DNA of 48,055 nucleotides from Io17-Chloro-G2 sp034428715 (GTDB lineage Bacteria; Chloroflexota; Dehalococcoidia; Lucifugimonadales; UBA3495): the NCBI GenBank assembly GCA_034428715.1, contig DAOUHE010000005.1, positions 1-48,055 of the forward strand. Direction: 5' to 3'. Of the stretch, positions 25,313 to 32,748 are shown in pieces (position 1 is the first letter of the stretch; every line of letters begins with the position of its first letter). Made by a program: the position numbers and the translations under genes. The notes under the pieces were generated by a model. The model did not search any database, was not told the DNA's origin, and worked only from the letters and a program-made list of their open reading frames with translations.

Positions 25313-26413
25313 ATGAGTAACGACCCAATCAACCTTTACGATTACGAAGAACGGGCGAAACTAACGCTGTCCCATAACGATTGGGATACCATCGACGCCG
25401 GAGCCATGGACATGTTCACCACCCGGCGTAACCGGACGGCGTTCGAGGCCCTTACCCTGCGCCCCCGCTTTTTGCGGGACATAACAGACCGGGATATCTC
25501 CACCACCGTCCTGGGCGAGAAGATAAGCATGCCGGTGATGCTGGCTCCGGCCGGCAGCCATATGCGGGCCCATCCTGAAGGCGAGGTGGCCACTGCCCGT
25601 GGCGCGGGAATGTCGGACACATTGATGATGCTCAGCACCTCATCTAACTGCAGCATGGAGGAAGTGTCCGCGGCCGCATCGGCCCCACTTTGGTTCCAGC
25701 TATACCACCGTGGCTACGACCTGACCGAGATGCTGGTGCACCGGGCAGAGGAAGCCGGATTCAAGGCCATCGTTTTAACCGTGGACACTCCGACCCCCAG
25801 CCCGAAAGAGCGCGACCTGCGCAACAACACCTCGCGGATGCACGAACTGGGGAACTTCCGGGGAAGCGACCGGCCCCGCGGCGAGATCAGCGGCACCGAT
25901 GAGACCCCAGGCTGGGAGGTTTCCCGCACCGCTCCTCTAACTTGGCAGGAATTGGACTGGCTACGGGGTTTAACCCAATTGCCCCTGGTTTTGAAGGGAA
26001 TCCGCACCGCCGAAGATGCCCACATCGCCGCGGAATCCGGCGTTAATGGCATCCAGGTCTCTACCCACGGCGGCCGCCAACTAGATATGACCATGGGGGC
26101 GATTGAGATGGTTCCAGAGATCGTGGAAGCGGTCAAAGGCCATGCCGAAGTCTACGTGGACTCGGGTGTCCGCCGGGGCAGCGACGTCATCAAAGCCCTG
26201 GCCTTGGGCGCCCGGGCAGTTGCCATCGGGAGGCCTCTTTTCTGGGGCCTGGCCGTCGACGGCGCCAACGGCGTCCATGGGGTTTTGGAACTGATGCGGG
26301 AAGAGGTTGACCGGGCGTTGGCATATTGCGGCCAAACGTCGGTGCAAGATCTGGAGCCCGCGTTGATCAACATTCCCGACAATTGGGGCCCCGGTTCCCG
26401 GATGTCGCCGTAG
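25313..26413 (+). CDS. FMN-dependent 2-hydroxyacid dehydrogenase/oxidase family, copy 2
   Basis: 366 residues from ATG 25313 (CAGGAG upstream). It is a tandem duplicate of the preceding gene: residues 27-70 differ at one position only, and nearly every active-site segment is shared (FQLYHR, LTVDTP, LVLKGI, STHGGRQLD, RRGSDVIKALALGARAVAIGRP). The position of the glycolate-oxidase Tyr24 is Thr26 here (WDTIDAGAMD), where copy 1 has Phe. Divergence is concentrated in loops over the active site (LSTSSNCSMEE against LSTGFNYSMEE; RMHELGNF against RLFELGNF), as expected if the copies handle different substrates. Confidence 0.92.
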   Translation: MSNDPINLYDYEERAKLTLSHNDWDTIDAGAMDMFTTRRNRTAFEALTLRPRFLRDITDRDISTTVLGEKISMPVMLAPAGSHMRAHPEGEVATARGAGMSDTLMMLSTSSNCSMEEVSAAASAPLWFQLYHRGYDLTEMLVHRAEEAGFKAIVLTVDTPTPSPKERDLRNNTSRMHELGNFRGSDRPRGEISGTDETPGWEVSRTAPLTWQELDWLRGLTQLPLVLKGIRTAEDAHIAAESGVNGIQVSTHGGRQLDMTMGAIEMVPEIVEAVKGHAEVYVDSGVRRGSDVIKALALGARAVAIGRPLFWGLAVDGANGVHGVLELMREEVDRALAYCGQTSVQDLEPALINIPDNWGPGSRMSP

Positions 26414-26416
26414 TTT

Positions 26417-26452
26417 TTTAGCTGTTAGCTTTCGGCGGTCAGCCATCAGCAA
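26417..26452. repeat. Dispersed TTAGCTGTTAGC.../ATCAGC repeat, single arm
   Basis: TTAGCTGTTAGC, GGCGGTCAGCCATCAGC and a following A-rich run match the right arm (reverse complement) of the repeat at 19593-19666. It starts immediately after the stop of FMN dehydrogenase copy 2. Confidence 0.45.
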
Positions 26453-26460
26453 TAAAAATT

Positions 26461-26565
26461 TGTCACCCTGAGCCCTTCGGCTGAACTCAGGGTAAAATCC
26501 GCGAAGGGTATGGGGCTGGGGCGCCACCCCAGATGCTTCGCCGCTGCGGCTGGCTCAGCATGACA
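26461..26565. repeat. MITE-like 105-bp element
   Basis: The ends TGTCACCCTGAGCC (26461-26474) and GGCTCAGCATGACA (26552-26565) are inverted repeats matching at 12 of 14 bases. Inside are two smaller hairpins, ACCCTGAG/CTCAGGGT (26465-26493) and CTGGGG/CCCCAG (26516-26532). There is no coding capacity. It has the look of a non-autonomous element or a structured intergenic repeat. Confidence 0.55.
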
Positions 26566-26669
26566 TTGGTAGAGGGTTCGGCTAGTTTCGGGAACCAGAC
26601 GCACCTGTCCCACCACGGTATGGCGAGTAGTGCCTCTGCCGAACCTGCTAAATTTCCGCCTAGTTGATC

Positions 26670-27276
26670 CTAGTCCGCTGCTACTCCAGACTTCTCAGCC
26701 GTGACCCTGGCCAAAAAATCCCCCACCAGCCGGTTAAACACTTCCGGACACTATCCCGTCGTTGGCGTTCTCCGAATTCAACCCTTGGATCTGACTGTAA
26801 AGAAAGACCAGGTCCGGATTGTTTCTGATGAATTCGGCGCACAGAGCGCGTCCCGGCCCACCGGGCGGCGGAGTGACATCATCTAACTCACCCAGCACCG
26901 AGGCATCGCCCACGCCGCCGGTGGTATCGCCCAGGACCAGGCCCAAACAACGGTCCGGATAGGTCAGGGCGAATCCCAGGCTGGTTAGGCCGCCCATGGA
27001 CTGGGAGACCAGGAAAGTCTGCTGAATCTCCAGGTGATCCAGAAGTTGCTTGAGGTCCTCTACGAAGGCCGCCCGTCCCGGCCCATTATCAGCGTCGACA
27101 GATGCGCCCCATCCCCGGTGGTCAAAGGTTATGCAACGGTGGTTTTCGCTAAATGCAGGTACCTGCCGCCACCAACTCAGATGGTTGCCTCCCCTGCCAT
27201 GGGCGAAGACGATGGCGGGACCCTGGCCATGGCTTTCGTAATACAACTGGATGCCGTTCACAGAAACCTTGGGCAT
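26670..27276 (-). pseudogene. Alpha/beta hydrolase with internal deletion and frameshift
   Basis: From ATG 27276 the protein opens with MPKVSVNGIQLYYESHGQGP, then IVFAHGRGGNHLSWW (oxyanion turn), FDHRGWGAS, and the nucleophile elbow VSQSMGG. After QIQGLNSENAND the frame ends at 26734. The genuine C-terminal segment EVFNRLVGDFLARV follows in another frame and ends at TAG 26670-26672. About 70 residues that would carry the acid and the catalytic GH are missing. Full-length relatives have about 260-280 residues. The fold cannot be completed, so this is a dead gene. Confidence 0.8.
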
Positions 27277-27310
27277 GGCGAACCTCCAACCGTTTGCTTT
27301 ACGCGCTTAC

Positions 27311-27326
27311 GGTGACTGTAGTCACC
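27311..27326. promoter_or_regulatory. 16-bp palindrome upstream of the hydrolase relic
   Basis: GGTGACTGTAGTCACC: seven-base arms around GT, 35 bases before the relic's start codon. Size and symmetry suit a dimeric regulator's operator. No regulator gene is adjacent. Confidence 0.3.
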
Positions 27327-27397
27327 TCGGAATTTGACGCCCATTCTACTCCAATCGAGCCAACCCCCGCTCTACGGGCCTTTGGGCCGCCGCGGGA

Positions 27398-27415
27398 GGG
27401 CCGATCGGCCCTTTT
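27398..27415 (+). terminator. Short palindrome followed by T-run
   Basis: GGGCCGATCGGCCC then TTTT, shaped like a compact intrinsic terminator on the plus strand. No rightward gene ends upstream, so its role is unclear. Confidence 0.35.
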
Positions 27416-27469
27416 CGTTGGGACGCTGTTTGGCCAGAATAGTATCAAGACGCATCCTGGAGGAAAACC

Positions 27470-27673
27470 ATGGGAATTCAGCAACAAATGATGAACATTA
27501 TGGGGAGAAAGAGCCCCGTTGACACTCGCAAAATGATGGGTGACATGATGGCCAGAACGATGGAAACCTGCTTTTCTGCGATGGACAGTAGGCGCCGCGA
27601 GTTGATGTTGACCCACTGCCGAAGCATGATCGGCCAGATGGAAGATCGTTATTTGAAGACGCCGGTGGGTTAA
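27470..27673 (+). CDS. Small helical protein of unknown function (67 aa)
   Basis: ATG 27470 has a strong ribosome site, TGGAGG, seven bases upstream, supporting a real gene despite its length. The sequence is rich in Met, Arg and charged residues (IQQQMMNIMGRKS, KMMGDMMARTMETCFSAMD, ELMLTHCRSMIGQMEDRY) and predicts two or three amphipathic helices; no signal peptide. Two cysteines, not in a CxxC. I recognise no family. Followed 74 bases later by a second small gene on the same strand, so the two may be coexpressed. Confidence 0.6.
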   Translation: MGIQQQMMNIMGRKSPVDTRKMMGDMMARTMETCFSAMDSRRRELMLTHCRSMIGQMEDRYLKTPVG

Positions 27674-27747
27674 GTATCCCGGCGAGTACTTCCGAACGCC
27701 TAGCGTTGGGGAGCGCCCCAACCAAACTCAGGCCAGCAGGGGGTGGA

Positions 27748-27966
27748 ATGATGGCACAAACGCAATTGAAAGAAACCGGACCGAAATCCTTGACCGGCGA
27801 AGTAGACCTCCGCCCAAAGCTGATCAATAAACTGGCCGGGATAGTTCAGGAAGCCGAAAAACCCAAGAGGCCCGAGGCAGCGCTAGTCTCATCCTGGTAC
27901 TATTCCGTGCCCTGCGCCGGCGTCCGGTACTACACTTACCATCAGCATCAAACGGCAGCGAAGTGA
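27748..27966 (+). CDS. Small protein of unknown function (72 aa)
   Basis: Tandem ATGs at 27748 and 27751 follow AGGGGGTGGA. The first half is polar and basic (GPKSLTGEVDLRPKLINKLAGIVQEA), the end aromatic (SSWYYSVPCAGVRYYTYHQHQ). A His/Tyr-rich C-terminus with one Cys could bind a metal; that is inference only. No family recognised. Upstream GTG/ATG options from 27706 have poorer ribosome sites. Confidence 0.5.
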   Translation: MMAQTQLKETGPKSLTGEVDLRPKLINKLAGIVQEAEKPKRPEAALVSSWYYSVPCAGVRYYTYHQHQTAAK

Positions 27967-28007
27967 CCCAACCGCTTTCCAGATAAGGATTTTCCGCAAG
28001 CGCGCCT

Positions 28008-28075
28008 GATAGCCGATAGCCGATAGCCGATAGCCGATAGCCGATAGCTGACATCTGATAGCTGTTGGCTGATGA
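28008..28075. repeat. GATAGCC heptamer array plus dispersed-repeat arm
   Basis: Five full tandem GATAGCC units (28008-28042) and a partial sixth, then GCTGACATCTGATAGCTG-type sequence like the repeats at 19593 and 26417. It overlaps no gene and ends seven bases before the TenA stop. Unit length rules out CRISPR. Confidence 0.7.
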
Positions 28076-28081
28076 CTGAGA

Positions 28082-28735
28082 TCAAACCGGCCACTGCTCC
28101 ATGTTGTAGGCCATATCCCAAAACATATATTCGTAGCGGCTACTGGTCAGGAACGCCTGGCGCATCACCTCCAGCTCGCGGGGACTGGCTGACCGGGCCT
28201 CGCGGTCTACGAAGCTACGCCACGCGTCCACGCTATTTTGTAGCAATCCCGCAACGTAAAAGGCGGTCCACTTGCTGTATAGGGGATGTTCCGATGCCCC
28301 CAATTCCTCGCGCAACAAATGGTAGGTCCAGGGACATGGCAATAGGCAAGCGGCGGTGGCCCCCAGACCGTGGTGAGACGCAGTGGCCAGCATATGGTTG
28401 ACATAAGCTGTGTTGGTTGGCGACCGCTGAGCATTTTTCACATCATCCATGGCCAGCCCAGCCTCAGCCACCAGTTGGTGGTGGAGCGGACGTTCGATGG
28501 GAGTCAGGACCCGGTGGGAAAGCTCCTCTAGGATATCGGCGTTGGGAGCCTTGGCTAAAGTCATGGCAACCGTCCGTCCGAACCCCTCCAGATATTGATA
28601 GTCTTGGCCCAGGTAGTATTGGAACTTTTCCAAAGGCAACGTCCCATCCTTGATCTCCCGCAGGAAGGGATGCGCGAAGATGCGGCGCCATATGGGCTCC
28701 GCTTCCGCCATCAATTGTTCGCTAAAACTGTCCAT
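28082..28735 (-). CDS. tenA: TenA/thiaminase II-family protein
   Basis: 217 residues from ATG 28735, chosen because AGGAG is four bases upstream; in-frame ATGs at 28754 and 28771 lack one. All-helical TenA fold with FQYYLGQDYQYLEGF (Asp45), ATAACLLPCPWTYHLL (Cys134) and SRYEYMFWDMAY (Glu202), matching the Asp44/Cys135/Glu205 triad of B. subtilis TenA. It should hydrolyse aminopyrimidine products of thiamine breakdown (salvage of HMP). No thiamine biosynthesis gene or TPP riboswitch is seen next to it; thiamine-diphosphate enzymes are nonetheless abundant in the window. Confidence 0.9.
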   Translation of the reverse strand: MDSFSEQLMAEAEPIWRRIFAHPFLREIKDGTLPLEKFQYYLGQDYQYLEGFGRTVAMTLAKAPNADILEELSHRVLTPIERPLHHQLVAEAGLAMDDVKNAQRSPTNTAYVNHMLATASHHGLGATAACLLPCPWTYHLLREELGASEHPLYSKWTAFYVAGLLQNSVDAWRSFVDREARSASPRELEVMRQAFLTSSRYEYMFWDMAYNMEQWPV

Positions 28736-28919
28736 TACGCTCCTTTGATTCATTCTCATCAGACAGGTCATATTGCATCGGCCGCTGGACATTTGAATTG
28801 AACCAAAGATAGGGCATCAGCATTTACGGGTCAACCCGCGGCCGTAGGCTCCCAAGCCCATCAAGAACTGCCTTGGTGGTGCTATACTCGCTTCCGGCTC
28901 AAACAGTGTCTATCGACCG

Positions 28920-28941
28920 GGGGCACGGCATGCCGTGCCCC
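28920..28941. repeat. Palindrome family 1 copy containing a possible GTG start
   Basis: GGGGCACGGCA and TGCCGTGCCCC pair perfectly. The GTG at 28935-28937 inside the right arm opens the frame of the following MFS gene. Confidence 0.8.
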
Positions 28942-30209
28942 TACGTTACAGGATCGGTTTCTTGGCCTTTTCTTTTGCTCAAATTGCCGTAATCGGCAGA
29001 AGACTGCCCGCCTTTCGGGCCCTGCGGCACTCCGGCTTCCGTTGGTATTGGTTAAGCACCAGCGCCCAGGCCAGCGCCCGGGGGATGCAATTCTTCGTTT
29101 TGGGATGGCTGGTCTTGGAATTGACCGACTCGGTCACCCAGTTGGGACTGGTCATCTTCCTCTATGGTGTGCCCAATCTTGCCTTGATGCTGTTGGGCGG
29201 CGTGTTGGCCGACCGGTGGGAACGGCGGTTCCTTCTGCTGGTTAGCCAGGGGTTTGTCTCTGCCGTCATTTTCGTACTGGCCATCTTGACTGCGGTAGCT
29301 GTCATCTCACTATGGCACATATACGCAGCATCACTCGTGATGGGCGTAATACAAGGTCTGAATATGCCATCGCGCATGGCAATAGTGTCGGACCTGGTAG
29401 AGCGGGATGACTTGATGAACGCGGTGGCATTGAGCTCCGCGGTAATGAACGCAGGACGCATCTTGGGCCCGGGATTAGCAGGTGGGTTGATAGAGCTTTG
29501 GGGGATTGGCCCCGCCTTGTTCCTCAATGGAGCATGTTATGTTTTGGGGGCGCGGTTCCTGATGTTGGTCACCGGCATAAATCGTCCCCCGGTGGCAGGC
29601 GGCACCTCGATCATTCGCGATTTGTCCCTGGGAGTCCGTTATTTCCTGGCGTCGCCGGTGGCGCTGACGATGGTCGGCATGGGGTTTGCCCTGGGATTCT
29701 TTGGCATGCCCTATATCCAGATCCTGCCGGCTTTCGCCAAAGAATCGCTAAAAGTGGGCGCCGCTGAAGCGGGGTTCCTGCTGACCGCCGCCGGAATAGG
29801 CTCCCTGATCGGAGCGTTGGTCCTGGCGTCCATGGGAAACTTCCGAAGAAAGAATTGGATACTAATGGCATCCGCCATCATCTTTGGTGTGAGCCTGTTT
29901 GTGTTCACCTGGTCGTCTTGGTATTGGGTATCCTGGGTCATACTACTTTTCGTCGGCCTGGGCAGCATGACCTACATCTCCACCACCACCACAGTGCTTC
30001 AACTGACCGCGCCTCCTGAGATGCACGGCAGGCTATTGAGCATTTGGACGCCGTCCGCGGCACTGATGTTCATCGGGTCCTTGCACATGGGGATGGTGGC
30101 GGAGACGCTGGGCTGGCGCATTGCTCTGGCCGGTGGCGCGGGCCTGTGTCTGACGGTATTTCTATGTTTGGGGGTTTGGCGGCCCACATTACGGCGTTTG
30201 GGTATTTAG
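28935..30209 (+). CDS. MFS transporter (MFS_3/EntS-like)
   Basis: About 424 residues, twelve predicted membrane helices. FRALRHSGFRWYWLSTSAQA is the typical entry of MFS_3-type exporters; LADRWERRFLLL is the loop 2-3 motif and the central loop near TGINRPPVAG separates the two halves. It probably exports a small organic compound; the substrate is unknown. The start is unsettled: GTG 28935 lies inside a palindrome copy, TTG 28962 is the next in-frame choice, and neither has a Shine-Dalgarno site. The native N-terminus was probably near the LPAFRALRH segment. Confidence 0.85.
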   Translation: MPLRYRIGFLAFSFAQIAVIGRRLPAFRALRHSGFRWYWLSTSAQASARGMQFFVLGWLVLELTDSVTQLGLVIFLYGVPNLALMLLGGVLADRWERRFLLLVSQGFVSAVIFVLAILTAVAVISLWHIYAASLVMGVIQGLNMPSRMAIVSDLVERDDLMNAVALSSAVMNAGRILGPGLAGGLIELWGIGPALFLNGACYVLGARFLMLVTGINRPPVAGGTSIIRDLSLGVRYFLASPVALTMVGMGFALGFFGMPYIQILPAFAKESLKVGAAEAGFLLTAAGIGSLIGALVLASMGNFRRKNWILMASAIIFGVSLFVFTWSSWYWVSWVILLFVGLGSMTYISTTTTVLQLTAPPEMHGRLLSIWTPSAALMFIGSLHMGMVAETLGWRIALAGGAGLCLTVFLCLGVWRPTLRRLGI

Positions 30210-30232
30210 GCTGGCATCATAGACATGCCGGA

Positions 30233-31891
30233 TCACGCCGGCGCTTGGCCGCCCTTTTGAAATTCCGCCTCCCTAAGTTCCACCCGCCGAATCTTGCCGC
30301 TGACGGTCTTGGGCAATTCGGTCACAAACTCAATGGCGCGAGGGTACTTGTAGGGCGCCGTGGCATTGCGAACGTGATCCTGAAGGCTGAGGACCAACTC
30401 GTCGGAGGAGACGTAGCCGGGGGATAGGATCACGAATGCCTTGACTATCTCCCCACGCACCGGGTGGGGACTGGCCACCACCGCCGATTCGGCCACCGCC
30501 GGATGCTCGATGAGTGCGCTTTCCACCTCGAAGGGGCCGATGCGGTAGCCCGCCGAAATGATCACGTCATCGGCCCGGCCCACGAACCAGAAATAACCGT
30601 CTTCGTCACGGTAGGCTTTATCTCCAGTGAGGTACCATTCGCCGAGGAAAGACCGCTCCATGGCTTCGTCGTCCTTCCAGTACTCCTGAAACAAGCCCAG
30701 CGGCCGTTCCGGCTTTATCTTAACGGCGATCTGTCCCTCCTCTCCCGCCGGCAACTCTTTCCCTTCCTCGTCCACGATCTCGATTTGGAACCCGGGCATT
30801 GGTTTGCCCATAGAGCCCGGTTTGATGGGAATGGCCCGGTAATTACCCACCAGCAGAACCGTTTCGGTCTGGCCGTAACCGTCGTAGATGGTCAAGCCTG
30901 TGCCGTCCTCCCACTGCTTCATCACCTCGGGATTCAGCGGCTCGCCGGCGCCGGTGCAGTGGCGCAGGTTGCTCAGGTCGTACTTCTTCAAATCCTCCAG
31001 CACCAACATGCGATAGGCGGTGGGAGGAGCGCAAAAGCAGGTGATACCGTATTTTTCCAGGATTCCTAGGGTCAACGCGGCGTCGAAGCGGCCCTTGGCA
31101 TCGTGTTGCATCACGGCCGCTCCCTGGGTCCATTGGCCAAATAGCTTTCCGTAGGCCGCCTTGGCCCAGCCGGTGTCGGAAAGGGTCCATTGCAGATCTG
31201 TGGGCTTCAGGTCATGCCAGAATTTGGCGGTGAGCACATGGCCCAGCCCGTAGGATGCCTGGGTGTGGAGCACCATTTTGGGGTATCCCACGGTGCCCGA
31301 GGTGAAATAGATCAGCAGCGGGTCGCCGCTGCGGGTACCCTCTACATTCTCCAACCGGATGGAAGCCTGCGCCATCTGTTCTTCATAGGCAACCCAACCT
31401 CTCTTGGTTCCGTCGATCGTCATCAGGGTGTTCAACGAAGGGCAGTTTCCTGCCGCCTCATCGACCTTGCCCGCGTTTTCCAGATCGGTGATGGCCAGAT
31501 TGGCCTCGGCCAGGTTAATGCGGTATTCAATGTCCCTGGCGGTGCATAAAGTGGTGGTTGGCACGGGCACCGCCCCCAGCTTGATCAACCCCAGCAAAAC
31601 CACGTACCACTCCGGAACCCTAGGAAGCATCACCAGCACCCGGTCACCCTTGCCCACGCCCAGACCTCGCAAGACGTTGGCAAAGCGGTTGGATTGGACC
31701 TTTAGATCCCAAAAGGTGTGGTGCTTCGCCTTTTGGCCGTTGGGGTCCAGTGAGATCAAGGCCAGCTTGGTCCGGTCCTCGGCCCACCGGTCCACGACGT
31801 CGAATCCGAAGTTGAAAAATTCGGGAACCTCTAGCCGGTGGTTCCGGTAGGTTTCCTCATAATCAGTCATGTTGGGAGGTGAATTCGGCAT
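30233..31891 (-). CDS. AMP-forming acyl-CoA synthetase
   Basis: 552 residues, ANL superfamily. Motifs in order: YFTSGTVGYPKMVLHT (P-loop A3), YDGYGQTETVLL (A5), GEWYLTGDKAYRDEDGYFWFVGRADDVI (A7/A8 hinge) and PKTVSGKIRRVELRE with the catalytic Lys (A10). It activates a carboxylic acid to the acyl-CoA via the acyl-adenylate; the medium-chain/acetyl-type (ACSM-like) layout fits, but the acid is not assignable. ATG 31891 has AGGAGG five bases upstream. It ends 23 bases from the convergent MFS stop. Together with the crotonases and CoA-transferase it points to CoA-ester catabolism. Confidence 0.93.
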   Translation of the reverse strand: MPNSPPNMTDYEETYRNHRLEVPEFFNFGFDVVDRWAEDRTKLALISLDPNGQKAKHHTFWDLKVQSNRFANVLRGLGVGKGDRVLVMLPRVPEWYVVLLGLIKLGAVPVPTTTLCTARDIEYRINLAEANLAITDLENAGKVDEAAGNCPSLNTLMTIDGTKRGWVAYEEQMAQASIRLENVEGTRSGDPLLIYFTSGTVGYPKMVLHTQASYGLGHVLTAKFWHDLKPTDLQWTLSDTGWAKAAYGKLFGQWTQGAAVMQHDAKGRFDAALTLGILEKYGITCFCAPPTAYRMLVLEDLKKYDLSNLRHCTGAGEPLNPEVMKQWEDGTGLTIYDGYGQTETVLLVGNYRAIPIKPGSMGKPMPGFQIEIVDEEGKELPAGEEGQIAVKIKPERPLGLFQEYWKDDEAMERSFLGEWYLTGDKAYRDEDGYFWFVGRADDVIISAGYRIGPFEVESALIEHPAVAESAVVASPHPVRGEIVKAFVILSPGYVSSDELVLSLQDHVRNATAPYKYPRAIEFVTELPKTVSGKIRRVELREAEFQKGGQAPA

Positions 31892-31979
31892 GGTTCCCTC
31901 CTGGCAAATGTTGGTTCTGGCAGGCGTATTTTACCTGAATTTTTTACCCGCATGGGTAAGGCGGCACAACCCCATCCGA

Positions 31980-32002
31980 GGACGCACGGCCGCGCGCGCC
32001 TA
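31980..32002. repeat. Decayed palindrome family 1 copy
   Basis: GGACGCACGGCCG followed by CGCGCGCCTAC: the left arm matches the family, the right arm has substitutions. It lies about 50 bases before the RAYT start. Confidence 0.5.
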
Positions 32003-32052
32003 CTGACAGTACCCTAACGCCATCTGATGATACATCTGCTAACCTGCCTCCC

Positions 32053-32748
32053 ATGGTCGACTTCCACCCTGGTCACCGCCGGTCAATTCGATTGCCCGGG
32101 TATGATTATGCCCAGGCTGGATACTATTTTGTCACTATATGCACATGGGGAAGAAGTTGTTTGTTCGGCGAGGTTAAAGATGCCGAAATGTGTCTGACAC
32201 AATCTGGAGAAATAGCAAACCAATGCTGGGATGACCTGGTAAAACATTATCATCATATAAGTTTGGATACGTTTGTGGTCATGCCGAACCATATCCACGG
32301 AATAATACACTTGAAGGCGAATTTGGATGCTGGCGTAGGGGCAGGTTTCAAACCTGCCCCTACCACCCCAGGTTCGACCAAACGGCATGGACTAAGCGAA
32401 ATCGTCCGCGGTTTTAAAACCTTTTCGGCCCGCCGGATCAACCATAGCAGGTCCACGCCCGGCGCCCCAGTATGGCAACGGAACTACTATGAACACGTCA
32501 TCCGTAACGAAAAGGCGCTAAACCAAATAAGGCAATATTTACTGGATAACCCCGGCAAATGGGACCAAGACCCGGAAAATCCAGGCATTCTGAAGTTCTA
32601 TACGTCGGGACGCACGGTCGTGCGTCCCGACCAAGCCACCACCTACCCCGCCGACGGGAACTCGGGGGCGCGTCTTTCCCGTAAGGCCTGTAGACCTTCC
32701 TTCACGTCGGCGCCGAAGAAGCCCATCATTTCCATCGCCAGGGAATAA
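32053..32748 (+). CDS. REP-associated tyrosine transposase (RAYT, Y1_Tnp)
   Basis: 231 residues as read, of which the first about 185 are the family domain: RRSIRLPGYDYAQAGYYFVTICT, the HUH motif VVMPNHIHGII (H80, H82), EIVRGFKTFSARRIN, and VWQRNYYEHVIRNEKAL...YLLDNPGKW with the candidate nucleophile Tyr145 or Tyr146. RAYTs are single-strand DNA transposases that act on REP palindromes. Residues 95-104 (VGAGFKPAPT) are encoded by a perfect palindrome (32335-32363). The frame then crosses a second palindrome at 32605-32630 and runs 106 bases into the opposite-strand crotonase, so the last 45 or so residues are not native. ATG 32053. Confidence 0.9.
   Translation: MVDFHPGHRRSIRLPGYDYAQAGYYFVTICTWGRSCLFGEVKDAEMCLTQSGEIANQCWDDLVKHYHHISLDTFVVMPNHIHGIIHLKANLDAGVGAGFKPAPTTPGSTKRHGLSEIVRGFKTFSARRINHSRSTPGAPVWQRNYYEHVIRNEKALNQIRQYLLDNPGKWDQDPENPGILKFYTSGRTVVRPDQATTYPADGNSGARLSRKACRPSFTSAPKKPIISIARE
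32335..32363. repeat. Palindrome family 2 copy inside the RAYT reading frame
   Basis: GTAGGGGCAGGTTT, a central C, then AAACCTGCCCCTAC: 14-base perfect arms. It keeps the RAYT frame open and lies just after the HUH motif, in what should be a surface loop. The sister copy is at 23094-23118. Confidence 0.9.
32605..32630. repeat. Palindrome family 1 variant at the end of RAYT
   Basis: TCGGGACGCACG, GT, CGTGCGTCCCGA: 12-base perfect arms. Both arms carry matching changes relative to the 23621 copy (GGGA/TCCC for GGGG/CCCC), so the pairing is kept by compensatory substitution. Confidence 0.85.

Noticed and set aside
28008..28047. Short regular repeats as a CRISPR array
   Set aside because: Units are 7 bp without spacers, and no cas genes are present.
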